Part shown: in pieces, positions 32,470-40,779 of the stretch
Position numbering within the stretch: the stretch's first letter is position 1
Layout: every line of letters begins with the position of its first letter
DNA from: Rhodobacteraceae bacterium M385
Lineage (GTDB): Bacteria; Pseudomonadota; Alphaproteobacteria; Rhodobacterales; Rhodobacteraceae
Assembly: GCA_025141835.1 (NCBI GenBank)
Contig: CP081102.1
Coordinates: 3,348,001-3,412,000, forward strand
DNA: 64,000 nucleotides
Reading direction: 5' to 3'
Program-made: the position numbers and the translations under genes
Notes under the pieces: model-generated
Told to the model about the DNA's origin: nothing
What the model saw: the letters and a program-made list of their open reading frames with translations, nothing else
Databases searched by the model: none

Positions 32470-33084
32470 ATGCCTCTGGCGAGAATTGCCGACAAGCTCC
32501 TTTTCTTCGCGCATATCCCCAAGACCGGCGGGTCGAGCGTTGAAACCTATCTAGACGCCAAGGGCCCGGTCGCGCTGCGCTTCAAGCGCCGTCTTGGATG
32601 GTCGGAAACCACGGCACAGCATATGGAGGCGCGGGTCCACACGCGCCTTGTCCCGGACGGTTTTTACGATGAAAGCTTTGCAGTTCTACGTGATCCGGTG
32701 GCGCGCATGGTGAGCGAATATCGCTATCGGCTGGACCGGTTTGAAGGCCAGCGCAGTTTCGACGATTGGGTCCGCGCGGCCTTCGATGCCTATGGCCGCG
32801 ATGGCTACGTCTACGACAACCACATCCGCCCTCAGGCCGAGTTTTTGCGGCCCGGCATGGTCTTGTTCCGGCTGGAAATGGGGATGGAGGCGGTCTTTGA
32901 CTGGGTCGATGCCGTGACCGGAACTGAAACGGCATCCCGAGAAATCTGGGAAAAACGCTCAGTCGCCAACAAGATTGAGGTGAACGACACCATTCGCGAC
33001 GAAATTATCGCCTTCTACAAAGCGGATTACGCAGTATTAGATGCCATGACGGAAAACGGCCGGGCGTTGAACCCGGCCGCGTAA
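32470..33084 (+). CDS. Sulfotransferase family protein
   Basis: The 204-residue protein has the PAPS 5'-phosphosulfate loop HIPKTGGSSV at residues 15-24 and the 3'-phosphate-binding segment VLRDPVARMVSEYRYRL, typical of sulfotransferase family 2. It likely sulfates a carbohydrate or other surface acceptor. It is short for the family. It follows the glycosyltransferase gene in the same direction, and the two together suggest a sulfated glycan modification. Confidence 0.78.
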   Translation: MPLARIADKLLFFAHIPKTGGSSVETYLDAKGPVALRFKRRLGWSETTAQHMEARVHTRLVPDGFYDESFAVLRDPVARMVSEYRYRLDRFEGQRSFDDWVRAAFDAYGRDGYVYDNHIRPQAEFLRPGMVLFRLEMGMEAVFDWVDAVTGTETASREIWEKRSVANKIEVNDTIRDEIIAFYKADYAVLDAMTENGRALNPAA

Positions 33085-33095
33085 GTTTTTGTAGA

Positions 33096-33110
33096 CGGGC
33101 TAGCAGCCCG
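33096..33110. terminator. Hairpin between convergent sulfotransferase and mdh genes
   Basis: CGGGCT at 33096-33101 pairs with AGCCCG at 33105-33110 with a three-base loop. A TTTTT run lies on the left side, so it would work best for the minus-strand mdh transcript only in a loose sense. Confidence 0.35.
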
Positions 33111-33115
33111 CCGCC

Positions 33116-34078
33116 TTAGCTAAGCGTTTCGTCGATCGCTTTGCAGGCATCCACAAGGCCGTTCACAGCGGCGACAGAATTGTCGAACATCGCCTGCTCG
33201 TCCTTGGTCATTTTGATGTCCACGATGCGCTCAACACCGCCGGCGCCGATCACGGTTGGAACACCAACGTACATTCCTTTCAGGCCAAAGGCGCCGTCAA
33301 CATAGGCGGCACATGGCAGAACGCGCTTCTGGTCGTTGAGGTAGGCTTCGGCCATCTCAATCGCCGAAGTTGCGGGGGCGTAGAAAGCGGACCCTGTCTT
33401 CAGCAGGCCAACGATCTCGGCACCGCCGTCACGGGTACGCTGAACGATCGCGTCCATCTTTTCTTTCGTGGTCCAACCCATCTCGATCAGGTCAGGCAGA
33501 GGGATACCGGCAACGGTGGAATAGCGTGTCAGCGGCACCATTGTGTCACCGTGGCCACCCAGAACGAAGGCGGTCACGTCCTTCATGGATACGTCGAATT
33601 CTTCCGCAAGGAAGTGACGGAAACGAGCAGAGTCGAGAACGCCTGCCATGCCGCAAACCTTGTGGTGCGGCAGGCCAGAGAATTCGCGCAGCGCCCAAAC
33701 CATGGCGTCCAGCGGGTTGGTGATGCAGATCACAAAGGCGTCTGGCGCGTGGTCGCGGATGCCTTCGCCAACGGATTTCATCACTTTCAGGTTGATCCCC
33801 AGAAGGTCATCACGGCTCATGCCGGGCTTACGCGCAACGCCGGCGGTCACGATGCAAACGTCCGCGCCTGCGATGTCGGCGTAGTCGCTGGTGCCGCTCA
33901 AGCGGGCATCAAACTTCTCGGAAGGGCCCGATTCCGCGATGTCGAGCGCTTTGCCCTGGGGCAAGCCGTCTGCGATGTCGAAGAGGACGACGTCCCCCAA
34001 TTCCTTTACCGCTGCAAGGTGGGCAAGTGTGCCGCCGATGTTACCTGCGCCGATCAGCGCGATTTTGGGTCTGGCCAT
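33116..34078 (-). CDS. mdh: Malate dehydrogenase
   Basis: The 320-residue NAD-dependent enzyme interconverts malate and oxaloacetate. It has the Rossmann motif GAGNIGGTLA near residue 11, ITNPLDAMVWAL, and the catalytic histidine in FVLGGHGDTMVPL. The length and style are those of the alphaproteobacterial LDH-like MDH class. It is transcribed toward sucC but with opposite-strand genes between, so it has its own promoter. Confidence 0.96.
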   Translation of the reverse strand: MARPKIALIGAGNIGGTLAHLAAVKELGDVVLFDIADGLPQGKALDIAESGPSEKFDARLSGTSDYADIAGADVCIVTAGVARKPGMSRDDLLGINLKVMKSVGEGIRDHAPDAFVICITNPLDAMVWALREFSGLPHHKVCGMAGVLDSARFRHFLAEEFDVSMKDVTAFVLGGHGDTMVPLTRYSTVAGIPLPDLIEMGWTTKEKMDAIVQRTRDGGAEIVGLLKTGSAFYAPATSAIEMAEAYLNDQKRVLPCAAYVDGAFGLKGMYVGVPTVIGAGGVERIVDIKMTKDEQAMFDNSVAAVNGLVDACKAIDETLS

Positions 34079-34194
34079 ATCTCAAGATCCTCGGATTCAG
34101 AGTTTTGTCGGGCGGAGGGGTAGACCTAGCACGGCCCCGGCGCAAGGAGCCTGTGCGCGGCGGATAGCCCCAATCCGAGGAACGCCGCTTTTTT

Positions 34195-34509
34195 CTACAG
34201 ATCTTCACCGGGGATACTTGGGGTCATTTGGGCAAAGTGCTGCCCGGCAGCCATCAAGCACATTGTCCCGTCGGCAGACGTCACCGCAATGGTCCAAGAC
34301 CCTGTTTCTGCTGAGACATAGACCTCTACAATGCGGTTTTGATTGGCCAACCCCATCCCGTGAACCTCTTCGCCGTAGCGACCCGTAAGCTCCCCCACAA
34401 TGATGCTGCGATCCGCACATAACATATTTACGGCTTGATTTTGGGCAGCGGCGGGTGAGGCCGTTAATCCCGCCAAAATGGCGCCAACGATTAATGCGAT
34501 TCTCTTCAT
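34195..34509 (-). CDS. Hypothetical secreted small protein
   Basis: The 104-residue protein has a signal peptide (residues 1-22, MKRIALIVGAILAGLTASPAAA) and a short mature domain with two cysteines (MLCADRSI and GTMCLMAAG), perhaps linked. It is monocistronic between mdh and mcl2. I recognise no family. Confidence 0.55.
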   Translation of the reverse strand: MKRIALIVGAILAGLTASPAAAQNQAVNMLCADRSIIVGELTGRYGEEVHGMGLANQNRIVEVYVSAETGSWTIAVTSADGTMCLMAAGQHFAQMTPSIPGEDL

Positions 34510-34683
34510 GGTGATGTCCCCTTTCCAATGCGGGACGCGTCACAGACATGCTCGAGGCGACCCTGTCCAAGTGGACTTCCCCTCCAACCATGCTGCACCT
34601 CTGGGGGTGCCTGACTTCGTGATATTGCGCGTTCAGGCGTTAACATTCGGTAAAATTGCCGCGAAATTTTGTTGCGCGACATT

Positions 34684-34694
34684 CTGCATTGCAG
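34684..34694. promoter_or_regulatory. Palindrome upstream of mcl2
   Basis: CTGCATTGCAG is a perfect palindrome around one base, 69 bases before the mcl2 start. Its core TGCA-N-TGCA is shared with the larger palindrome at 15858-15878. The role is unknown. Confidence 0.3.
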
Positions 34695-34763
34695 CAAGAC
34701 CCTTGCGCTTGCGCTCTGCATGTGGTCCCAAATGGGCGAAACAAGTAAGTCGCAAAGCCAGCC

Positions 34764-35633
34764 ATGTCCCAACCGAAGTCACAGCCCTGCCGTTCCGTCC
34801 TGTATATCCCCGCGTCCCGTGCCCGCGCGATGGAGAAGGCCAAGACCCTGCCGATCGACGCAATCATCTTCGACTTGGAGGATGCGGTTGCCGCCGATGA
34901 AAAGATTGCCGCCCGCGATACGCTGACCGAGGCGCTGCAAGAAGGCGGTTTTGGACCAAGGTTGCAGATCGTCAGGATTAACGGGTTTGATACCGAATGG
35001 GGCGCAGATGATGTCGCCAGAGTAGCGGATGCCGCCCCCCAGGCTGTGCTTCTGCCCAAGGTCAACAGCGCCCAGGACATCAAGGCACTCGCCGCCCTTC
35101 TGGATGCGAACCCCAAGACCAAGGAAACCCAGATTTGGGCGATGATGGAGACACCTCTGGGTATCCTCAACGCCGCTGAGATTGCAGCCGCGCCGCGGAT
35201 GGCAGGCTTTGTGATGGGGACCAACGACCTTGCCAAAGACCTGAACGCCCGCACCCGTGAGGCGATGACGTCGGCCCTGCAAATCTGCCTCCTCGCCGCC
35301 CGCGCCCATGGAATTTTCTGCGTTGATGGCGTCTACAACGCCTTCAAGGACGAAGACGGCCTGCGCGATGAATGCCAACAGGGCCGCGATTTTGGCTTTG
35401 ACGGAAAGACCCTGATTCACCCGGCGCAGGTGGCCATTGCGAATGCGGCCTTTGGCCCGACATCGGACGATATCGACCTCGCGCGTCGCCAGATTTCAGC
35501 CTATACCGAGGCCCTCGCCAAGGGCGAAGGCGTGGCCGTTGTGGACGGAAGAATCGTCGAGAACCTGCACATTGAAACCGCACGGGCGACCTTGGCGAAG
35601 GCCGAAGCGATCGCCGCATTGGAGGCCCTATGA
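34764..35633 (+). CDS. mcl2: (3S)-malyl-CoA thioesterase-like (HpcH/HpaI family)
   Basis: The 289-residue HpcH/HpaI-type protein has the metal-binding region IIFDLEDAVAADEK, RINGFDTEWGADDV and METPLGILNAAEIA. The length matches the Rhodobacter Mcl2 group, which hydrolyses (3S)-malyl-CoA to malate and CoA in the ethylmalonyl-CoA pathway, better than the longer lyase Mcl1. The presence of mch downstream and of ccr and ecm elsewhere supports this. Its stop overlaps the nnrU start. Confidence 0.82.
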   Translation: MSQPKSQPCRSVLYIPASRARAMEKAKTLPIDAIIFDLEDAVAADEKIAARDTLTEALQEGGFGPRLQIVRINGFDTEWGADDVARVADAAPQAVLLPKVNSAQDIKALAALLDANPKTKETQIWAMMETPLGILNAAEIAAAPRMAGFVMGTNDLAKDLNARTREAMTSALQICLLAARAHGIFCVDGVYNAFKDEDGLRDECQQGRDFGFDGKTLIHPAQVAIANAAFGPTSDDIDLARRQISAYTEALAKGEGVAVVDGRIVENLHIETARATLAKAEAIAALEAL

Positions 35634-36184
35634 TGGCTTGGATACTACTTCTTGTGGGGCTCGCCCTCTGGTCCGGAGCCCACTATTGGAAGCGGCTCGC
35701 CCCCGACAGCCGGGCCGGTTTCGGCGACAAGGGCAAAGGCATCGTGGCGGGGCTTGTTATCTTGTCCATTGTGCTGATGGTGCTTGGCTACCGGGGGGCG
35801 TATGGCCCGGTGTGGTGGGGGCGTTCTCCTGCCTTGGTGGGGATCAATAACCTCCTGATGATCTTCGCCTTCTACCTTTTTGCGGCTTCGGGCGCAAAGA
35901 CCTGGATCACCACGAAAATCAAGAACCCACAGTTGACCGGCTTCAAGATTTGGGCCGTGGCACATCTGTTAGTGAACGGCGATTTGGCGTCTTTCGTGCT
36001 GTTTGGCGGGTTACTGGCTTGGGCCGTGGGACAGGTCATTATCCTTAAACGGCGCGGCGCGCCTTGGGTACCGCCACATCCGGTGCCGGTCAAAAAGGAA
36101 ATTACAGCAATTATCGCCACGATCGTGGTCGTTATCATCGTCATGGGCATTCACTACGCCCTTGGCGTGCAACCTTGGGGCTAG
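35630..36184 (+). CDS. NnrU family membrane protein
   Basis: The 184-residue protein has about five membrane spans and the NnrU pattern: LLVGLALWSGAHYWKRLAPD at the start and KIWAVAHLLVNGDLASFVLF later. NnrU genes occur near denitrification genes in some relatives, but none are visible here. Start and stop overlap or abut its neighbours mcl2 and the DUF1737 gene. The function is not known. Confidence 0.75.
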   Translation: MMAWILLLVGLALWSGAHYWKRLAPDSRAGFGDKGKGIVAGLVILSIVLMVLGYRGAYGPVWWGRSPALVGINNLLMIFAFYLFAASGAKTWITTKIKNPQLTGFKIWAVAHLLVNGDLASFVLFGGLLAWAVGQVIILKRRGAPWVPPHPVPVKKEITAIIATIVVVIIVMGIHYALGVQPWG

Positions 36185-36187
36185 ACC

Positions 36188-36391
36188 ATGCTGATTTACC
36201 GACTGCTTACCGAAGATGACACGTCCGCCTTTTGCCATAAGGTATCTGACGCCATCGCCAAAGGGTGGAGCCTTCATGGCGATCCCACCATGTCCTTTGA
36301 CGCGGCGCGCGGCGTGATGCGCTGCGGGCAGGCGGTCGTGAAGGATATCGACACGCCCTATTCCCCGGATATGAAGCTGGGACAGCAGTAA
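36188..36391 (+). CDS. DUF1737 family protein
   Basis: The 67-residue protein (MLIYRLLTEDDTSAFCHKVS, with IAKGWSLHGDPTM) fits the small DUF1737 family. It lies three bases past nnrU, and its stop overlaps the mch start by one base. Such proteins are thought to be small binding or accessory proteins; nothing is proven. Confidence 0.78.
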   Translation: MLIYRLLTEDDTSAFCHKVSDAIAKGWSLHGDPTMSFDAARGVMRCGQAVVKDIDTPYSPDMKLGQQ

Positions 36392-37422
36392 TGTCGAAGA
36401 CGAGCCAAGGCTATTTTTTCGAGGATTACCGCGTCGGGCAGGTGTTGAAACATGCCACGCCGCGCACGCTGCATGATGGGGATGTGGCGATGTATCAGGC
36501 GCTATATGGCCCTCGGTTTGCGCTGCAATCGTCTTGGGATTTCGCCGCGCCGGGCAGTCGCCTGCGCAACCCGGTGATGGATGATCTGATTACGTTCCAC
36601 ACGGTATTTGGCAAAACGGTTCCCGATATCTCGCTGAACGCTGTGGCCAATCTGGGCTATGCCGAAGGTCGGTTCCTGACACGGGTGGAATCCGGCGATA
36701 CGATCCACGCGATGTCCGAGGTCATCGGCCTGAAAGAGAACTCCAACGGTAAGACAGGCATTGTCTGGGTTCGCACCCGCGGGTTCTCCAATTTCGATGT
36801 GCCGGTGCTGGAGTATGTCCGCTGGGTCATGGTCCGCAAACGCGACGCCGCAGCCCCTGCCCCGGAAACCGTGGTGCCAGATTTGGCGCAGGTCGTGGCG
36901 GCGGAAGAACTTCACGTGCCCGAAACGTTGGACTGGTCCACTTACGACTTTGCCGCCAGCGGAGAACCGCACCGCCACGGCGATTATGCCGTCGGTGAGA
37001 TCATTGACCACGTCGATGGTGTCACCCTGACAGACCCCGAGCACATGATGGCCACCCGCCTGTGGCAGAACACGGCAAAGGTCCACTTCGACGTGACCGC
37101 GCGCCCCGATGGCAAGCGGCTGATCTATGGCGGGCACATCATCAGCCTCGCCCGCGCCCTCTCGTTCAACGGGCTTGCGAATGCGCAACTTCTGGCGGCG
37201 ATTAACTCTGGCGCCCATGCCAATCCGGCCATGGCGGGCGACACGATCCGGGCGTGGTCCGAGGTTCTCGACACCGCGCCCACGTCCAATTCCCACGTCG
37301 GAGCCCTGCGCCTGCGCCTTGTCGCCACCAAGGGCGAGGTTGGGGCCCTACGCGGCGAGGACGGGAAGTACCTGCCCGAGGTTTTGCTGGATCTGGACTA
37401 TTGGGCGCTTCTGCCGAAATAG
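36391..37422 (+). CDS. mch: Mesaconyl-CoA hydratase (MaoC-like)
   Basis: The 343-residue double hot-dog hydratase resembles Rhodobacter Mch, which converts mesaconyl-CoA to beta-methylmalyl-CoA in the ethylmalonyl-CoA pathway. Seen are an N-terminal MaoC-like half (YFFEDYRVGQVLKHATPRTL) and a C-terminal half with YGGHIISLARALSFNGLANA. The length is the same as in the pathway enzyme. It is last in the mcl2-nnrU-DUF1737-mch unit. Confidence 0.88.
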   Translation: MSKTSQGYFFEDYRVGQVLKHATPRTLHDGDVAMYQALYGPRFALQSSWDFAAPGSRLRNPVMDDLITFHTVFGKTVPDISLNAVANLGYAEGRFLTRVESGDTIHAMSEVIGLKENSNGKTGIVWVRTRGFSNFDVPVLEYVRWVMVRKRDAAAPAPETVVPDLAQVVAAEELHVPETLDWSTYDFAASGEPHRHGDYAVGEIIDHVDGVTLTDPEHMMATRLWQNTAKVHFDVTARPDGKRLIYGGHIISLARALSFNGLANAQLLAAINSGAHANPAMAGDTIRAWSEVLDTAPTSNSHVGALRLRLVATKGEVGALRGEDGKYLPEVLLDLDYWALLPK

Positions 37423-37512
37423 CCCCCACATTTACGCACCTTCCCTGTGCTTTGCCTAATACACCATGCGCGAATAATCCCCGGTCATCTTTGATTCACC
37501 GGAGGCCACATC

Positions 37513-37935
37513 ATGGCAACGCTAACCACTAATACCCTGACCGACACTGCGCTTAGTACCCACGCTCATTGGCTGATCCGCCTGTCCACCGCGGCGACTT
37601 TCCTTTACCACGGCATCGACAAACTGCCCTCTCTAGAAGCGGCAGCGGCGTTCATGGGGATGCCTGTTTGGCTTTGGACCCTTGTCGCACTGGCCGAGAT
37701 TTTTGCCGGTGTTGCTCTGATCGGCGGCGGTGCCTTGCGTAACCAGATCGGCGATCTGGTCACTCGTCTGGGCGGCCTATCCATCATCGTCGTCATGATC
37801 GGCGCAATCGTGTTGGTGCATTGGGGCCAGTGGAGCGCGTCTCCGTCCGAGACTCACCCCGGTGGCGGGATGGAGTTCCAAACCCTGCTGCTGGCTGTGG
37901 GCGCGTTTTTCGTGCTGCGCGGGAATCGCGCCTAA
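37513..37935 (+). CDS. DoxX family membrane protein
   Basis: The 140-residue protein has four hydrophobic segments and the DoxX-type LIRLSTAATFLYHGIDKLPS near the N-terminus. DoxX proteins are small inner-membrane proteins, some tied to redox or thiol metabolism. ACCGGAGG precedes the ATG. It stands alone between mch and the sdh operon. Confidence 0.75.
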   Translation: MATLTTNTLTDTALSTHAHWLIRLSTAATFLYHGIDKLPSLEAAAAFMGMPVWLWTLVALAEIFAGVALIGGGALRNQIGDLVTRLGGLSIIVVMIGAIVLVHWGQWSASPSETHPGGGMEFQTLLLAVGAFFVLRGNRA

Positions 37936-37991
37936 CTTGGCGCAACACTGAAACGGAAAGGGCGCCTCGCCTTCGGCACGGGCGCCCACCT

Positions 37992-38022
37992 TGTGATCAC
38001 ACTCGCCAAACGTGTGATCACA
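37992..38022. promoter_or_regulatory. Paired TGTGATCACA operators upstream of sdhC
   Basis: Two perfect TGTGATCACA palindromes lie at 37992-38001 and 38013-38022, centres 21 bases apart, with an extra GATCAC half site at 38024-38029. The same arrangement precedes sucC. The sites lie about 145-175 bases before the sdhC start, so the promoter is probably between the site and the gene. Confidence 0.65.
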
Positions 38023-38165
38023 AGATCACTTTCTGCGGCGTTAAGCCCCACAATTGCCTAGAATTTTACCCCGCAGGGACGTGACTACAGCCGAAAACCC
38101 GCTATTGATATGGTAACGACCGGAACCAGCCAGACCTGACGGCGCAATCAAGGGGGACTCTAGCT

Positions 38166-38549
38166 ATGGCCGACGTCAACCGCGGCAATCGTCCGCTTTC
38201 ACCTCATCTTACCATCTACAAACCGCAACTGAACTCGATGACGTCGATTCTCGTGCGGATCACCGGCAACGCGATGCTTGTTTCCGCGTTTCTTGTGGTT
38301 TGGTGGCTAATGGCCGCCGCTTCGGGGCCAGAGTATTTCGCCACGATTGATGGCCTCGTCACCAGCGTCCTTGGCGATATCGTCATGACATTGTCCGTTC
38401 TTGGCCTTTGGTACCACGCCCTCGGAGGGGTTCGGCATCTGGTTTGGGACGCGGGCTACGGATTGGACGCGGATACGTCTGACAAGATGGGCTGGGGCAT
38501 GTTGATTGGCTCTGTCGCCCTCACCTTCCTGACGCTGATCGCGATTTAA
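38166..38549 (+). CDS. sdhC: Succinate dehydrogenase cytochrome b556 subunit
   Basis: The 127-residue subunit has RPLSPHLTIYKPQLNSMTSI near the start, three membrane spans, and the heme-binding HALGGVRHLVWD. With SdhD it anchors the flavoprotein and carries heme and quinone sites. It opens the sdhCDAB operon, preceded by paired TGTGATCACA palindromes. Confidence 0.95.
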   Translation: MADVNRGNRPLSPHLTIYKPQLNSMTSILVRITGNAMLVSAFLVVWWLMAAASGPEYFATIDGLVTSVLGDIVMTLSVLGLWYHALGGVRHLVWDAGYGLDADTSDKMGWGMLIGSVALTFLTLIAI

Positions 38550-38560
38550 GGGGCATCGAC

Positions 38561-38932
38561 ATGGCATTTCTTACTGACCGCAAGCGCGTTTCCGGCCTCG
38601 GCTCTGCTAAGGGCGGCACCGCGCAACATTGGACGATGACTGTCACCTCCGTGGCGCTTCTGGTTCTGACACCTTTCTTTCTGGGCATCATCGGCTCTGC
38701 CCTTGGCAGCGACCACGCCGAGGTTATTGCGACCCTGGGCAAGCCGGTCCCCGCGCTGATCGTCGCCGCATATCTGGTGGTGGGGATGCATCACCTGCGT
38801 TTCGGGATGCAGATCATGATCGAGGATTACACCCACGGCATGACCAAAAAGGCCGCGATCATCGCGACCACCATTATCTGTTACGGGCTGGCCGCTGGTG
38901 GTCTTGTTGCCCTGATGCAAATCGCGCTTTGA
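38561..38932 (+). CDS. sdhD: Succinate dehydrogenase hydrophobic anchor subunit
   Basis: The 123-residue subunit has three membrane spans and the conserved GMHHLRFGMQIMIEDY. It lies 11 bases after sdhC and 10 bases before sdhA, all in one transcript. It forms the membrane anchor and quinone site with SdhC. Confidence 0.94.
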   Translation: MAFLTDRKRVSGLGSAKGGTAQHWTMTVTSVALLVLTPFFLGIIGSALGSDHAEVIATLGKPVPALIVAAYLVVGMHHLRFGMQIMIEDYTHGMTKKAAIIATTIICYGLAAGGLVALMQIAL

Positions 38933-38942
38933 GGTTTCCACG

Positions 38943-40775
38943 ATGAATGACACGACATCCCCGGCAACGGGCCCCGCATACGCGCTGACCCATCACACCT
39001 ATGACGTTGTTGTCGTCGGCGCGGGCGGCTCCGGCCTGCGGGCGACCCTTGGCATGGCCGAGCAGGGCTTGAAGACGGCCTGTATCTCCAAGGTGTTCCC
39101 GACGCGGTCGCACACCGTTGCGGCGCAGGGCGGTATCGCGGCCTCGCTGTCCAACATGGGCCCCGATCACTGGCACTGGCATATGTACGACACCGTGAAG
39201 GGCTCGGACTGGTTGGGCGACACGGATGCAATGGAATATCTGGCGCGTGAAGCCCCAAAGGCGGTCTATGAGCTGGAGCACTACGGTGTGCCGTTCTCGC
39301 GCACCGAAGACGGCAAGATCTACCAGCGCCCCTTTGGCGGTCACACCACGGAATTCGGCGAAGGCCCCCCGGTGCAGCGGACCTGCGCCGCTGCGGACCG
39401 GACTGGCCATGCGATCTTGCACACGCTTTACGGCCAATCCCTGAAGAACAACGCTGAGTTCTTCATCGAGTATTTCGCCACCGATCTGCTGATGGACGAA
39501 GACGGCCAATGTGTGGGCGTCGTGGCTTGGAAACTGGACGACGGCACAATGCACGTTTTCCATTCCAAGATGTGCGTACTGGCCACCGGCGGTTATGGCC
39601 GGGCTTATTTCTCGGCCACCTCGGCGCATACCTGTACCGGCGACGGCGGCGGCATGGTTGCCCGCGCGGGTCTGCCCCTGCAAGACATGGAATTCGTACA
39701 ATTCCACCCCACGGGCATCTTCGGATCTGGCTGCCTGATCACTGAAGGCGCACGGGGCGAAGGCGGTTACCTGACCAACTCTGAGGGTGAGCGTTTCATG
39801 GAACGCTATGCGCCTACCTATAAAGATCTCGCGTCGCGCGATGTTGTTTCGCGCTGCATGACGATGGAAATCCGCGAAGGGCGCGGTGTGGGCGCGGGCA
39901 AGGATCACATCCACTTGCACCTGAACCACCTGCCCAAGGAAACGCTGGACCTGCGTCTGCCCGGCATCTCCGAAAGTGCTCGAATCTTTGCGGGAGTTGA
40001 CCTGACGAAAGAGCCGATCCCGGTTCTGCCAACAGTTCACTACAACATGGGCGGCATCCCCACGAACTATCTGGGCGAGGTCTTGAACCCCACCGCAGAT
40101 AATCCTGACCAAGTCGTCCCCGGCCTGATGGCTGTGGGCGAGGCGGGCTGTGCCTCGGTCCATGGGGCAAACCGGTTGGGCTCGAACTCGCTGATCGATT
40201 TGGTGGTCTTTGGCCGCGCGGCGGCAATCAAAGCCGGTGAAATCGTGGACCCGAACGCGCCGAACCCCGATGTGCCGCAAAGCCAGATCGACAAGGCACT
40301 CGCGCGGTTTGACGATGTCCGCTACGCCAATGGTGCAATCCCAACGGCCGAGTTGCGGTTGGAGATGCAGAAGACCATGCAGGCCGACGCTGCCGTGTTC
40401 CGTACCGACAAGACGCTGGCCGAAGGGTTAGAGAAAATGACAGTCGTGGCGGGTAAGATGGACGACATCGCTGTGACGGACCGGTCATTGGTCTGGAACT
40501 CGGACCTGATGGAATCGCTGGAGCTGACAAACCTGATGCCCAATGCCTTGGCCACAATCGCCGGAGCAGAAGCACGCAAGGAAAGCCGCGGCGCCCATGC
40601 CCACGAGGACTACCCAGATCGCGACGACAAAAACTGGCGCAAGCATTCGCTGGCCGTGGTCGATGGCAACAAGGTCGAGCGTAGCTACCGCGCCGTGGGG
40701 CTAGAACCCTTGAGCGGCACAGATGCTGGCGGCATTGATATGGACAAGATCAAGCCGAAGGCACGGGTGTATTGA
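38943..40775 (+). CDS. sdhA: Succinate dehydrogenase flavoprotein subunit
   Basis: The 610-residue flavoprotein oxidises succinate to fumarate. The FAD-binding VVVGAGGSGLRAT is at residues 23-35. Covalent FAD attachment is expected at His57 in SHTVAAQGG, and HPTGIFGSGCLITEGARGEGG and GLMAVGEAGCASVHGANRLG mark the active-site and FAD regions. It would normally be followed by sdhB, but an O-antigen-ligase-like gene lies between them. Confidence 0.97.
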   Translation: MNDTTSPATGPAYALTHHTYDVVVVGAGGSGLRATLGMAEQGLKTACISKVFPTRSHTVAAQGGIAASLSNMGPDHWHWHMYDTVKGSDWLGDTDAMEYLAREAPKAVYELEHYGVPFSRTEDGKIYQRPFGGHTTEFGEGPPVQRTCAAADRTGHAILHTLYGQSLKNNAEFFIEYFATDLLMDEDGQCVGVVAWKLDDGTMHVFHSKMCVLATGGYGRAYFSATSAHTCTGDGGGMVARAGLPLQDMEFVQFHPTGIFGSGCLITEGARGEGGYLTNSEGERFMERYAPTYKDLASRDVVSRCMTMEIREGRGVGAGKDHIHLHLNHLPKETLDLRLPGISESARIFAGVDLTKEPIPVLPTVHYNMGGIPTNYLGEVLNPTADNPDQVVPGLMAVGEAGCASVHGANRLGSNSLIDLVVFGRAAAIKAGEIVDPNAPNPDVPQSQIDKALARFDDVRYANGAIPTAELRLEMQKTMQADAAVFRTDKTLAEGLEKMTVVAGKMDDIAVTDRSLVWNSDLMESLELTNLMPNALATIAGAEARKESRGAHAHEDYPDRDDKNWRKHSLAVVDGNKVERSYRAVGLEPLSGTDAGGIDMDKIKPKARVY

Positions 40776-40779
40776 ACCT

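Noticed and set aside
38874..40280. Long open frame on the minus strand opposite sdhA (468 codons)
   Set aside because: It is a codon-bias shadow of sdhA in GC-rich DNA: no recognisable domain, composition rich in Arg, His and Gln, and no ribosome site.
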